From positions 1 through 35,276 of the forward strand of contig JAISIZ010000111.1 of NCBI GenBank assembly GCA_031261785.1: a stretch of DNA of 35,276 bases, read 5' to 3'. The translations under genes were made by a program, and so were the position numbers. Below are positions 15,880 to 24,540 of the stretch, piece after piece. The stretch's first letter is position 1. Each line of letters starts with the position of its first letter. Source of the DNA: Mediterranea sp. (in: CFB group bacteria). GTDB lineage: Bacteria; Bacteroidota; Bacteroidia; Bacteroidales; Bacteroidaceae. A model generated the notes under the pieces. That model searched no databases and was not told the origin of the DNA. It saw only the letters and a list, made by a program, of their open reading frames with translations.

Positions 15880-15887
15880 TATCTTTG
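15880..15887 (+). promoter_or_regulatory. -7 element of the HTCS gene
   Basis: TATCTTTG fits TAnnTTTG and lies 24 bp before the chosen ATG at 15912. Possible -33 ATTG motifs occur at 15860 and 15851, with 16- and 25-nt spacers, neither ideal, so activation may be required. Its position argues against the alternative upstream start at 15852. Confidence 0.5.
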
Positions 15888-15911
15888 GAGCCTCTACTAA
15901 GTCACCTCAAG

Positions 15912-18900
15912 ATGATACCAATAAAAAAACAATCGCTACTACTGCTTTTCCTAAGTCTTTTGCCTTTGCCGAGAATGACACCCCCTCTTCACGCGCGGGC
16001 AAACGACGCCATCACCTTCACACACATATCCCTGCAAGAAGGACTCTCCCAAAGCACCGTCTTCTCCATCGACCAAGACAAGCGGGGCAACCTTTGGTTT
16101 GCCACCTACGACGGCGTGAACAAATACGATGGCTACTCCTTCACCGTCTACCGCCATGACGAGAACGATTCCACCAGCATCGCCCGCGATATCGCCCGCA
16201 TCGTCAAGACCGACAGTCACGGACGGGTATGGGTAGGCACGCCCGACGGCTTGTCGTGCTACGACGAGGCGAAAGACCGCTTCCGCAACTTCCACTACGA
16301 AAGGCGGGGAAAACGGCTTTCCGTGAACGGCATCATCGAGCTGTCGCCCAACCACCTGCTGCTCAGCACTTCCGACGGATTGCTGGTGTTCGACACCCAA
16401 ACGTCGCTCTTCGCCGACGACATGCTGGGCACGCCCATGCGCGAGCTGACCGCCTCGGCCCTCTACCGACAGGACGGCCTCGTCTATATCGGCACGCCGG
16501 CCGATGGACTATACACCTACTCCATCAACCGCAAGGTGCTCGAGAAAATACCCGCCATATCCACCCGGCGGCAGATTCTCGCCATCCTCCAGCAGTCGCC
16601 CAGCCGCGTGTGGATAGCCACCGAAGGCGACGGACTTTTCCTCTACAACCCGCAGTCGGGCGAAGTGAGGCACTACCTCCACAATCCGGCGCGGCCGCGG
16701 AGCATCAGCTCCAATTACATCCGCGCGCTGGCGCTCGACTCGCGCCACAGGTTATGGATAGGCACCTTCAACGACCTCAACATCTACCGCGAAGCCGACG
16801 ACAGCTTCATCGCCTACAGCAGCAACCCCGTGGAGAGCGGCAGCCTGTCGCAACGCTCCGTGCGAAGCATCTTCATGGATTCGCAAGGAGGCGTGTGGCT
16901 CGGCACCTACTTCGGCGGGCTGAACTACTACCATCCCATCAAGAACCGGTTCACGAACATCCGCCACATCCCCTATCAAAATTCACTGAGCGACAACGTA
17001 GTAAGCTGCATCGTTGAGGACAGTCGCAAAACGCTGTGGATAGGCACCAACGACGGCGGGCTGAACCGCTACGACCCCGCCACGCGACGGTTCGCCCACT
17101 ATGCCCCGCAGGAAAGACGACAGGGACAAGGCATCTCCAACAATGTCAAGGCCGTGTACGTGGACGAACGGTCCGAACATATCTACATCGGCACGCACGC
17201 CGGCGGACTGAGTGTGCTCCGCCGGGGCGGCACGCACGTGGAGACCAACTACAACCAGCACAACAGCCAGCTGCCCGACGATAACGTCTACGCCATCCTG
17301 CCCGACGGAGAGGGACATCTCCTCCTCGGTACGCTGAGCGCCTTGGTGAGCTTCGACCCCGCAAGGCAGAGCTTCGCCACCATCGACAGGGAGAAAGATG
17401 GCACCCCCATCAACCACAGGCAGATCACCCTCCTCTTCCGCGACTCGCGCCAACGGGTATGGGTAGGCGGCGAGAACGGAATCTCCGTCTACCACCAACG
17501 AGGCAGCCAGTTCGAGCGGGCACGCGTCCTGCCAGCGTCGCCCCTCTTCAAGATGTTCACCAACTGCGTCACCGAAAGTTCCAACGGCCTTATATATATA
17601 GGTACACGAGAGGGATTCTACAGCTTCGACGAGCGAAGCCGCCAGACGCGACGCTATACCACGGCCGACGGCCTGCCCAACAACGTGGTGTACGGCATCC
17701 TCGAAGACGCCCTCGGCCGCCTCTGGATAAGCACCAACCAAGGCCTCTCCTGTTTCAGCCCCGACACCGGCACGTTCCGCAACTTCATCGAGAGCGACGG
17801 GCTACAGGGCAACCAGTTCAACAACGCCTCCTGCTGTCGCGCTTCCGACGGGCAGATGTACTTCGGCGGCATCAACGGCATCACTACCTTCAGCCCCGAA
17901 CTGTTGCCCGACAACCCCTACACGCCACCGGTGGTCATCACGCAGCTGCGCCTCTTCAACAAGCCCGTGCGACCCGACGACAAGACCGGCATCCTCACCC
18001 GAAGCGTCAGCGAGACCGAGCACATCACGTTGCGTTCGTGGCAGAGCACCTTCTCGCTTGAGTTCGTGGTGTCCAACTACATCTCGGGCAAGCACAACAC
18101 CTTCGCCTATCAGCTCGAACCGTACGACAAGGAGTGGTACTACCTCACCGACAAGCGGGTCGCCACCTACTCCAACCTGCCACAAGGCACCTACCGCTTC
18201 CTCGTGAAAGCCGCCAACAACGACGGCAAATGGAACCCCGACCCCACCGCGCTCCTGATCACCGTACTCCCCGTGTGGTACCAGACCTGGTGGGCCATCG
18301 TCCTCTTCGTCCTCGCCGCCCTCGCCCTTGTCGGGTTCGTTATCCGCTTCTTCTGGATGCGCAAGAGCATGGAAGCCAAGCTGGAGATGGAGCGCAGGGA
18401 CAAGGAGCACAAAGAGGAGATCGGGCAGATGAAGACGCGCTTCTTCATCAACATCTCGCACGAGCTGCGCACCCCCCTCACGCTCATCCTCGCCCCGCTG
18501 CACGAGTTGATAGCCCGCACCGGCAACGACCAGTGGACGCGGGAACGCCTCGAATACATACAGCGCAATTCCAACCGGTTGCTGCACATCGTCAACCAGC
18601 TGATGGACTATCGCCGGGCCGAGCTTGGCGTGTTTGAGCTCAAGGTCGGAGAGGGCGACGCGCACCGCCTCATCGAAGAGAACGTCCTCCTTTACGACAA
18701 GCTTGCGCGCCAGAAGTCGCTTGACTATACCTTCCACTCCGAGCTGGAAGGACGCACGGCCCTCTTCGACGCGCGCTACCTCGAGCTGATCGTCAACAAC
18801 CTGCTCTCCAACGCCTTCAAGTACACCGAAAGCGGGCAAAGCGTCACCGTCGCCCTACGCGAGACGGAAGGAAACCTGACGCTCCAGGTGAGCGACACCG

Positions 18901-19985
18901 GCGCGGGCATACCCGCCGACAAGCAAGCGAGGGTGTTCGAACGCTTCTACCAAGCCGAGAGCGAACACATCGGCAGCGGCATCGGACTCTCGCTCGTCAA
19001 GCGGCTGGTGGAGCTGCACCACGGACACATCACCCTGGAAAGCGAGGAGGGAAAGGGTAGCACCTTCATCGTGAGCCTGCCGCAAGATCCCGACACCTAC
19101 CTCCCCATCGAGTTCGCCGCCCCCGACGACGGGAAGGAGGAGAGGCAGGTGTACTCCACCAATACGAAGGAGATGTACTCCATCGACACGGAGAAGGCAG
19201 AGAACGAACGCACGCCTGCCACCGAGGGCAAGCAAGGCACGCTGCTCATCGTCGAGGACAACGACGAGATACGCCAATACCTGCGCGACGGGCTTTCGCC
19301 CTTGTTCGACACGCTACAGGCCAGCAACGGCGAAGAGGCGCTGGAGCTGCTGAAGGAGCGCGAAGCCGACCTCGTCATCACCGACGTCATGATGCCCGTC
19401 ATGGACGGCATCAAGCTGTGCAAGTCGCTGAAGCAGAACATACGCACCTGCCACGTCCCCGTCTTCATCCTCTCCGCCAAGAGCGAGATCCAGGATCAGC
19501 TGGAGGCGTTGCAGGTGGGCGCCGACGACTATATCCCCAAGCCCTTCTCGCTGCCCGTGCTGACCGCCAAGCTGCTGAACACCACACGCACCCGGCGGCG
19601 CACCATCGAGAAGTACGTACGCTCCACCGAGGTCAGGCCCGAGCAGATCGCCTTCACTCCCATGGACGAGGCGTTGTTGCGCCGGGCTTTGGAAGTGGTG
19701 ACGCGCAACATGGACAACATCGAGTTCTCTACCGACGAGTTCGCCCGCGAAATGAACATGAGCCGCTCCAACCTCCATCTCAAGCTCAAGGCCATCACCG
19801 GCGAATCCGCCATCGACTTCATCCGCAAGGTGCGCTTCGCCAAGGCCGCCGAGCTGCTGAAAGAGGGAAACCATAGCGTGGGCGAAGTCAGTTCCATGGT
19901 GGGATTCAACACCCCATCCTACTTCGCCACCAGCTTCAAAAAGCACTTCGGATGCCTGCCCACGGAGTACGCCAGGAGGGGATAA
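15912..19985 (+). CDS. Hybrid two-component system sensor-regulator of the heparin locus
   Basis: 1357 residues. A signal peptide is followed by a periplasmic sensor of about 14 propeller repeats (WFATYDGVNKYDG, WVGTPDGLSCYD, WIGTNDGGLNRYDP type; about 35-690), a Y_Y_Y domain (about 705-775) and one membrane span (about 790-812). Then come HisKA with His850 in ISHELRTPLTLIL, HATPase (NNLLSNAFKYT, DTGAGIP, GIGLS), a receiver with phospho-acceptor Asp1158 (ITDVMMPVMDG) and a C-terminal AraC-type HTH (about 1262-1350). This is the complete architecture of Bacteroides HTCS regulators, which bind an oligosaccharide in the periplasm and activate the adjacent PUL. Position matches BT4663, whose known ligand is heparin/heparan-sulfate disaccharide. 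I chose ATG 15912 for the signal peptide. Confidence 0.95.
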   Translation: MIPIKKQSLLLLFLSLLPLPRMTPPLHARANDAITFTHISLQEGLSQSTVFSIDQDKRGNLWFATYDGVNKYDGYSFTVYRHDENDSTSIARDIARIVKTDSHGRVWVGTPDGLSCYDEAKDRFRNFHYERRGKRLSVNGIIELSPNHLLLSTSDGLLVFDTQTSLFADDMLGTPMRELTASALYRQDGLVYIGTPADGLYTYSINRKVLEKIPAISTRRQILAILQQSPSRVWIATEGDGLFLYNPQSGEVRHYLHNPARPRSISSNYIRALALDSRHRLWIGTFNDLNIYREADDSFIAYSSNPVESGSLSQRSVRSIFMDSQGGVWLGTYFGGLNYYHPIKNRFTNIRHIPYQNSLSDNVVSCIVEDSRKTLWIGTNDGGLNRYDPATRRFAHYAPQERRQGQGISNNVKAVYVDERSEHIYIGTHAGGLSVLRRGGTHVETNYNQHNSQLPDDNVYAILPDGEGHLLLGTLSALVSFDPARQSFATIDREKDGTPINHRQITLLFRDSRQRVWVGGENGISVYHQRGSQFERARVLPASPLFKMFTNCVTESSNGLIYIGTREGFYSFDERSRQTRRYTTADGLPNNVVYGILEDALGRLWISTNQGLSCFSPDTGTFRNFIESDGLQGNQFNNASCCRASDGQMYFGGINGITTFSPELLPDNPYTPPVVITQLRLFNKPVRPDDKTGILTRSVSETEHITLRSWQSTFSLEFVVSNYISGKHNTFAYQLEPYDKEWYYLTDKRVATYSNLPQGTYRFLVKAANNDGKWNPDPTALLITVLPVWYQTWWAIVLFVLAALALVGFVIRFFWMRKSMEAKLEMERRDKEHKEEIGQMKTRFFINISHELRTPLTLILAPLHELIARTGNDQWTRERLEYIQRNSNRLLHIVNQLMDYRRAELGVFELKVGEGDAHRLIEENVLLYDKLARQKSLDYTFHSELEGRTALFDARYLELIVNNLLSNAFKYTESGQSVTVALRETEGNLTLQVSDTGAGIPADKQARVFERFYQAESEHIGSGIGLSLVKRLVELHHGHITLESEEGKGSTFIVSLPQDPDTYLPIEFAAPDDGKEERQVYSTNTKEMYSIDTEKAENERTPATEGKQGTLLIVEDNDEIRQYLRDGLSPLFDTLQASNGEEALELLKEREADLVITDVMMPVMDGIKLCKSLKQNIRTCHVPVFILSAKSEIQDQLEALQVGADDYIPKPFSLPVLTAKLLNTTRTRRRTIEKYVRSTEVRPEQIAFTPMDEALLRRALEVVTRNMDNIEFSTDEFAREMNMSRSNLHLKLKAITGESAIDFIRKVRFAKAAELLKEGNHSVGEVSSMVGFNTPSYFATSFKKHFGCLPTEYARRG

Positions 19986-19999
19986 GCACCCACATTGCA

Positions 20000-20033
20000 C
20001 AAAAGTGAAAGCCGACCGCGCAAAAGTGAAAGC
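20000..20033 (+). promoter_or_regulatory. Candidate HTCS operator: 13-bp direct repeat, 21-bp spacing
   Basis: CAAAAGTGAAAGC occurs at 20000-20012 and again, identical, at 20021-20033. The 21-bp register places both half-sites on the same face of the helix, as expected for a dimer of AraC-type HTH domains. It lies between the HTCS gene and the first gene it should activate, about 60 bp upstream of the best -7-like element. Confidence 0.6.
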
Positions 20034-20094
20034 AAAAGAGGTGTTTTTGAACAAACACTCAACAAGATTATCCTCCCACCCGGCATAAAGGCGG

Positions 20095-20102
20095 TACCTT
20101 CG
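20095..20102 (+). promoter_or_regulatory. Possible -7 element of the heparin operon
   Basis: TACCTTCG is one base away from TAnnTTTG and lies 54 bp before the first lyase ATG. No TTTG is found 19-21 nt upstream, consistent with a promoter that needs an activator. A small CTTCG-CGAA-CGAAG hairpin overlaps it (about 20099-20112). Confidence 0.35.
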
Positions 20103-20156
20103 CGAACGAAGAAGCGACACTGCTTCTCCACTACTATCATTAATACCTAAGAGTAA

Positions 20157-22286
20157 ATGAAGCACATACCCTTTATCTTTTCCGGCCTCTGCGCGCTGCT
20201 CGTGCTGACCTACAGCTGCGGCGACGCCGACGATGAATGGACGGGTGGCGACGGTGACATTGACGTGACCCTCCTGCCCGCCGACAAGCCCAACGACGTG
20301 ATCGACCCCAAGCTGTTCGAGTACGTCAATCTCGACTACCCCGGACTGGAAACAGTGAAGTCGTTCCACGAGGCCAACGACCACTATCACGCCGCCTACG
20401 CGTTACTGGCGTACTACCGCATGCGTACCAGCGTGACAAACCCCGCCCTCTCGCTCGTCAATGTCACCCTCACGGACGACGACCGCGCCAAGGCCGACTA
20501 CGCGCTCACCAACGCCCGATTCTTCGTCAACAACTTCTACGAGGACGCCGCCACACGACAACCCTACTCCCTGCTGAAAGGCGGTGCCATCAACTGGGAG
20601 TTCGCGCCCGAAGGGGCGTCGGACGAATACCAGAAGCAGCTGCACCGGCACCAGTGGTTCATCCCCCAGGCCAAAGCCTACCGGGTAACGAGAGACGAGA
20701 AGTACGCCAGCTCATGGATGAGCGTGTACCAAGACTGGATGACGCACAACCCCGCCCCAGCAAGCGGACCTAACACCACCTCGTGGTGGCAGTTGCAAGT
20801 CTCCTCCCGCCTCATCGACCAAGTCCAACTGCTGGAATACTTCAAGAACTCGGCCAACTTCACTCCCGAGTGGCTCGCCACTTTCCTCGTGGCCTTCGCC
20901 GAGCAAGCCGACTTCCTCGCTAAGTATCCCTACGCTGAAGGAGGCAACATCCTCGTCACGCAAGGCAACGCGCTGGCCACCGCCGGCACGCTCCTGCCCG
21001 AGTTCAAGAACGCGTCCACATGGATGGACGCCGGTTACCGGATCCTGGGCGACGAGGCGCGCGGACAATTCCTCGACGACGGCTGGCACAAGGAGATGTC
21101 GCTGCACTACCACATCGGCGCCATAGCCGACTTCTACGAGGCCATGCGCCTGGCCGAGGCCAACGGGCTGGCCGGCAAGCTGCCCGCCGACTTCACCGCC
21201 TCGCTACGCAAGGCCACCGAGGTGGTGACCCACTTCACCTACCCCAACTATTTCGCCAAAGGCTCCGACTACGTGGTGCCCGCCTTCAACGATTCGTGGG
21301 TAAGCAACTGGACACGCAACGTGCTGAAAAACAACTTCACCCGCTACACCAATATGTTTCCCGACAGCGAGGAGCTGCTCTACATGGCCACCGCCGCCAA
21401 CGGCGGAACACCTCGGGGCAGCGCGCCCGGCAACGGCATGAAGCTCTTCGAACAAGCGGGATACTACGTGCTGCGCGACGGATGGACACCCGCCTCGACA
21501 GTGATGATTTTCAGCAACAACCGCTCGAACGACATCTCCAAGAGCCTCAGCTCGTGGAGCCACAACCAAGCCGACAACGGCACCTTCGAATTGTATCACG
21601 CCGGACGGAACTTCTTCCCCGACTCGGGCGTCTGCACGTATTACGCCAGCGGTGACGGAGCCGACAACACCCTCCGCTACTGGTTTCGCGGCATCGACAA
21701 GCACAACACCCTCTCGCTGGGCAAGGCCAACATCAGCAAGGCCGACGGCAAGCTGCTGAAAGCCGAAGAGGGGAGCACGGAACTGCTCGTGTTCGAGAAC
21801 CAGGGATACACCAATCTGAAGCACCGACGCGCCGTCTTCTACGTCGACAAGAGGTTCTTCGTGCTCGTGGACGAGGCCATCGGCGACGCCGAAGGCACCC
21901 TCAACCTGAGCTTTAACCTCTGCGAGGGCGACGATACGCAGGTGGTGATGGACGTCGCCGACGCCGGAGCGCACACCGCCTTCGCCGACAACAACAACAT
22001 CATCGTACGTACCTTCGCCAACAAAACCATCACCTGCTCCCCCTTCACGGGACGACGCGCCTACGCTGTCGACGGCACCTACGCCACCCGCCAAGCATAC
22101 ACCATCGACATGGAGAAGAAAGCCGACGAAACGGGACGCTACATCACCGTCATCTGTCCCGCCACCGGCGGCGCCAACCTCCCCGTGCTCTCCGCCTCGT
22201 TCGCCGACAGCGGCTACAGCGCCGGCGGCGCCGCGGTGACCGTCACCGTGGATGGCACGGCGTACAACTTGTCTTATTCGCTATAA
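20157..22286 (+). CDS. PL12 heparin/heparan-sulfate lyase, probable surface lipoprotein
   Basis: 709 residues. The signal peptide ends LTYSC (Cys21), followed by acidic residues (GDADDEW) that suggest export to the cell surface. An N-terminal alpha/alpha toroid covers about 50-400 and a C-terminal beta-sandwich follows (heparinase II/III fold). The active-site pattern of heparinase III is present: Asn264 (GNILVTQGN), Tyr318 (LHYHIGA) and His469 (SHNQADNGTFEL). The 54-residue Asn-Tyr spacing matches the second lyase. It cleaves glucosaminyl-uronic acid bonds by beta-elimination. Order and family match BT4662, reported as the surface endo-lyase. First gene of the operon; the next gene starts after 24 bp. 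Confidence 0.9.
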   Translation: MKHIPFIFSGLCALLVLTYSCGDADDEWTGGDGDIDVTLLPADKPNDVIDPKLFEYVNLDYPGLETVKSFHEANDHYHAAYALLAYYRMRTSVTNPALSLVNVTLTDDDRAKADYALTNARFFVNNFYEDAATRQPYSLLKGGAINWEFAPEGASDEYQKQLHRHQWFIPQAKAYRVTRDEKYASSWMSVYQDWMTHNPAPASGPNTTSWWQLQVSSRLIDQVQLLEYFKNSANFTPEWLATFLVAFAEQADFLAKYPYAEGGNILVTQGNALATAGTLLPEFKNASTWMDAGYRILGDEARGQFLDDGWHKEMSLHYHIGAIADFYEAMRLAEANGLAGKLPADFTASLRKATEVVTHFTYPNYFAKGSDYVVPAFNDSWVSNWTRNVLKNNFTRYTNMFPDSEELLYMATAANGGTPRGSAPGNGMKLFEQAGYYVLRDGWTPASTVMIFSNNRSNDISKSLSSWSHNQADNGTFELYHAGRNFFPDSGVCTYYASGDGADNTLRYWFRGIDKHNTLSLGKANISKADGKLLKAEEGSTELLVFENQGYTNLKHRRAVFYVDKRFFVLVDEAIGDAEGTLNLSFNLCEGDDTQVVMDVADAGAHTAFADNNNIIVRTFANKTITCSPFTGRRAYAVDGTYATRQAYTIDMEKKADETGRYITVICPATGGANLPVLSASFADSGYSAGGAAVTVTVDGTAYNLSYSL

Positions 22287-22310
22287 CCGAACATCTATCG
22301 CATCGAACAA

Positions 22311-24512
22311 ATGAGAAACTATCCCAAATCCATCATCAGTCTCGTCGGCGGAGTGGCCTTGCTGCTCTGCGTAGCGCTCACCCAGAGTGCCTGCACGAAG
22401 ACGGAGACCACCGACCCCACGCCGTTCGCCCTCTACTACACCGGGCTGACGGACATCGGCCCCTCCATGAGCGGCACCATCGCCAGTCCCACTTATCTCG
22501 GCAGCGCGCCCTACGACTTCGCCATCACGGGCATCAGCCTCGACGGCACGCCGTATACCGACACGGATATATTCGTCATCGACGCCGCTACCGGCTCACT
22601 CACGCTGAACAGTACCCGCGCCACCTCCGTCGGGCTGTACAAGATATCGATATCCTGCTACTCGGACGGCACACGATACGACTATCCCGACATCGTGACC
22701 ATCAACATGATGAAGCCCATCCCCACCGGTATCAGCGTGCTCCCCGCCTCGCTCGAGGCCGACTACGGCGACGTGCGCGGCACTTCCGCACAGCTGCCCA
22801 CGGCACAGGTCACTACCGACGGCGACCACATCAGCATCAAGGGTTACCGCATCGCCGCCGCGATGTATGGCGGCACGCCGCTCGACAATCCCACGCGCTA
22901 TTTCAGCATCACGGGGACCGGCCTCTTCTCCATCGTCGGGGGGAACACGTCCATACAGCCCGGGCAATACATCATCTCCCTCCGATTGGTGACGGGAGCC
23001 GTTGACGGCGACGACGAAGAGGGCATCTTCGCCGACGCCATCCGGGTGAATATCACCTCCAAGCCGATAAGCCTCACCTACTCGCCCGCCGAGGGATTGA
23101 TCGAGGAGGAGACCGCGGCCAGCGGATCGACCACTTATATCAGTCCGACACCCGCCTACGTCGGGTCGGAGGAAGAGCTGGCCTACGCCATAGAGCGCGT
23201 CGAGCCCGCCACGGAGAAGATCGCCATCGACCCCGCCACGGGCATCCTCAGCGTAGCCGCCAACCACGGGCTGACGGCGGATGAGAAATACATCGTCAGC
23301 GTGCGGGTCGCCAACAAGTTCGCCCCCGACGGCGTGACGTTCGCCGACGCCTTCACGCTCAACGTCGTGCCGTTCATCAGCCCGATAGCCAACTTCAGCT
23401 ACGCCGCCAAGCAAGCTACGCAAGCCATGGCGTTCACCGCCGGTAAGGCTGCCGGATTCGTAGGCGACGAGGTGAGGTACGAGTTTGTCGACCTGCCCCA
23501 GGCGCTGCAAGGACAGGTTAGCCTTGGCGAGCGCGACGGCATCGTCAGCGCGGCGAAGGGGAACACTATCCCGACGGGCACGTACGACATCAAGGTGCGT
23601 GCGTACAACACCAAGAGCGAGGCGACCGCCACCCTGGCGCTCACCGTGATCGAGAATCCCAACTTCTTCACATACATCAGCTACGGCAACAACCTCGGGC
23701 TGCCCCCCGCCGGGAACTACGCCAGCCAGTACCGCACCGCCAGCGGCGACGAGCTGAAAGCCCTGCGGCTGACCCCATCCACCGACCTGAAGCCCGGCGC
23801 CGAGGTGAAGTGGAGCGTCAAGATCGTCTACCAGGCCAGCGGCACCACCATCGACGCCGAGACAGGCGTCATCACGCCCAGCGGATTCAAGGCATACAAC
23901 TGCGGCATCGTGCTGGTGACGGCCACCGCCGGAACGGGCGACGAGGCGGTAACCGTGCAGACGCCTCTCTTCTTCCACTATGCCCAGCCCAATACCGACG
24001 GCCTCTCCGTGGAGTACTCCCCCTTCGTGCTGCAAGCCAACCCGAAGAACCAGGTACGCTCCGCCGTGCCCGTCATCAACGGACTCGACGACACTTCGAA
24101 CTTCGTCATGGACTACCGCCGCAACTTCAACTACTTCAACTTCAACGGTAAGCGTTCGGACGGTACCGAGCTGGAGAGCGGACAGGTCACCGCGTCGCCC
24201 TTCCTGCAGAACCTGTGGAAAAGCTGCGGATCGAGCAACTACTCCTCCAAGCTCGTAGTCTCCTACTTCGGCTCGGACAATACGCCCAAGACCGACCTGG
24301 TGAGCAATACGCTGGCCTACGTGGACAATACCGCGGGCAGCGCCGACAAGTTCTCGGTGGTCGTCAACGCCAACAAATGGTACGACGACGGATGGGCCAA
24401 CGGCTGCTTCATCGCCCAAATGACCTACGTCAACGATGGCAATACGGGAAGCAAGCTCAACTCGGGCACGCAGGTGTTCCCGCTCGTCATCTGGTTCGAC
24501 ACCAAGTTTTAA
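22311..24512 (+). CDS. Surface glycan-binding lipoprotein of the heparin locus
   Basis: 733 residues with a lipoprotein signal ending LTQSAC (Cys28). The rest is a string of Ig- or cadherin-like beta modules separated by Pro-rich hinges. Repeated phrases of the type IDPATGILSVA and IDAETGVITPSG mark module ends, and the module carrying the C-terminal ~250 residues differs from the rest. No catalytic motif is visible. It sits directly before susC in the place of BT4661, the heparin-binding surface protein of B. thetaiotaomicron. The expected role is capturing polymer at the outer membrane for the surface lyase and SusCD. Specificity cannot be read from the sequence. Confidence 0.85.
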   Translation: MRNYPKSIISLVGGVALLLCVALTQSACTKTETTDPTPFALYYTGLTDIGPSMSGTIASPTYLGSAPYDFAITGISLDGTPYTDTDIFVIDAATGSLTLNSTRATSVGLYKISISCYSDGTRYDYPDIVTINMMKPIPTGISVLPASLEADYGDVRGTSAQLPTAQVTTDGDHISIKGYRIAAAMYGGTPLDNPTRYFSITGTGLFSIVGGNTSIQPGQYIISLRLVTGAVDGDDEEGIFADAIRVNITSKPISLTYSPAEGLIEEETAASGSTTYISPTPAYVGSEEELAYAIERVEPATEKIAIDPATGILSVAANHGLTADEKYIVSVRVANKFAPDGVTFADAFTLNVVPFISPIANFSYAAKQATQAMAFTAGKAAGFVGDEVRYEFVDLPQALQGQVSLGERDGIVSAAKGNTIPTGTYDIKVRAYNTKSEATATLALTVIENPNFFTYISYGNNLGLPPAGNYASQYRTASGDELKALRLTPSTDLKPGAEVKWSVKIVYQASGTTIDAETGVITPSGFKAYNCGIVLVTATAGTGDEAVTVQTPLFFHYAQPNTDGLSVEYSPFVLQANPKNQVRSAVPVINGLDDTSNFVMDYRRNFNYFNFNGKRSDGTELESGQVTASPFLQNLWKSCGSSNYSSKLVVSYFGSDNTPKTDLVSNTLAYVDNTAGSADKFSVVVNANKWYDDGWANGCFIAQMTYVNDGNTGSKLNSGTQVFPLVIWFDTKF

Positions 24513-24540
24513 AATGAAGAACATCATAAAAAGAACAGTT

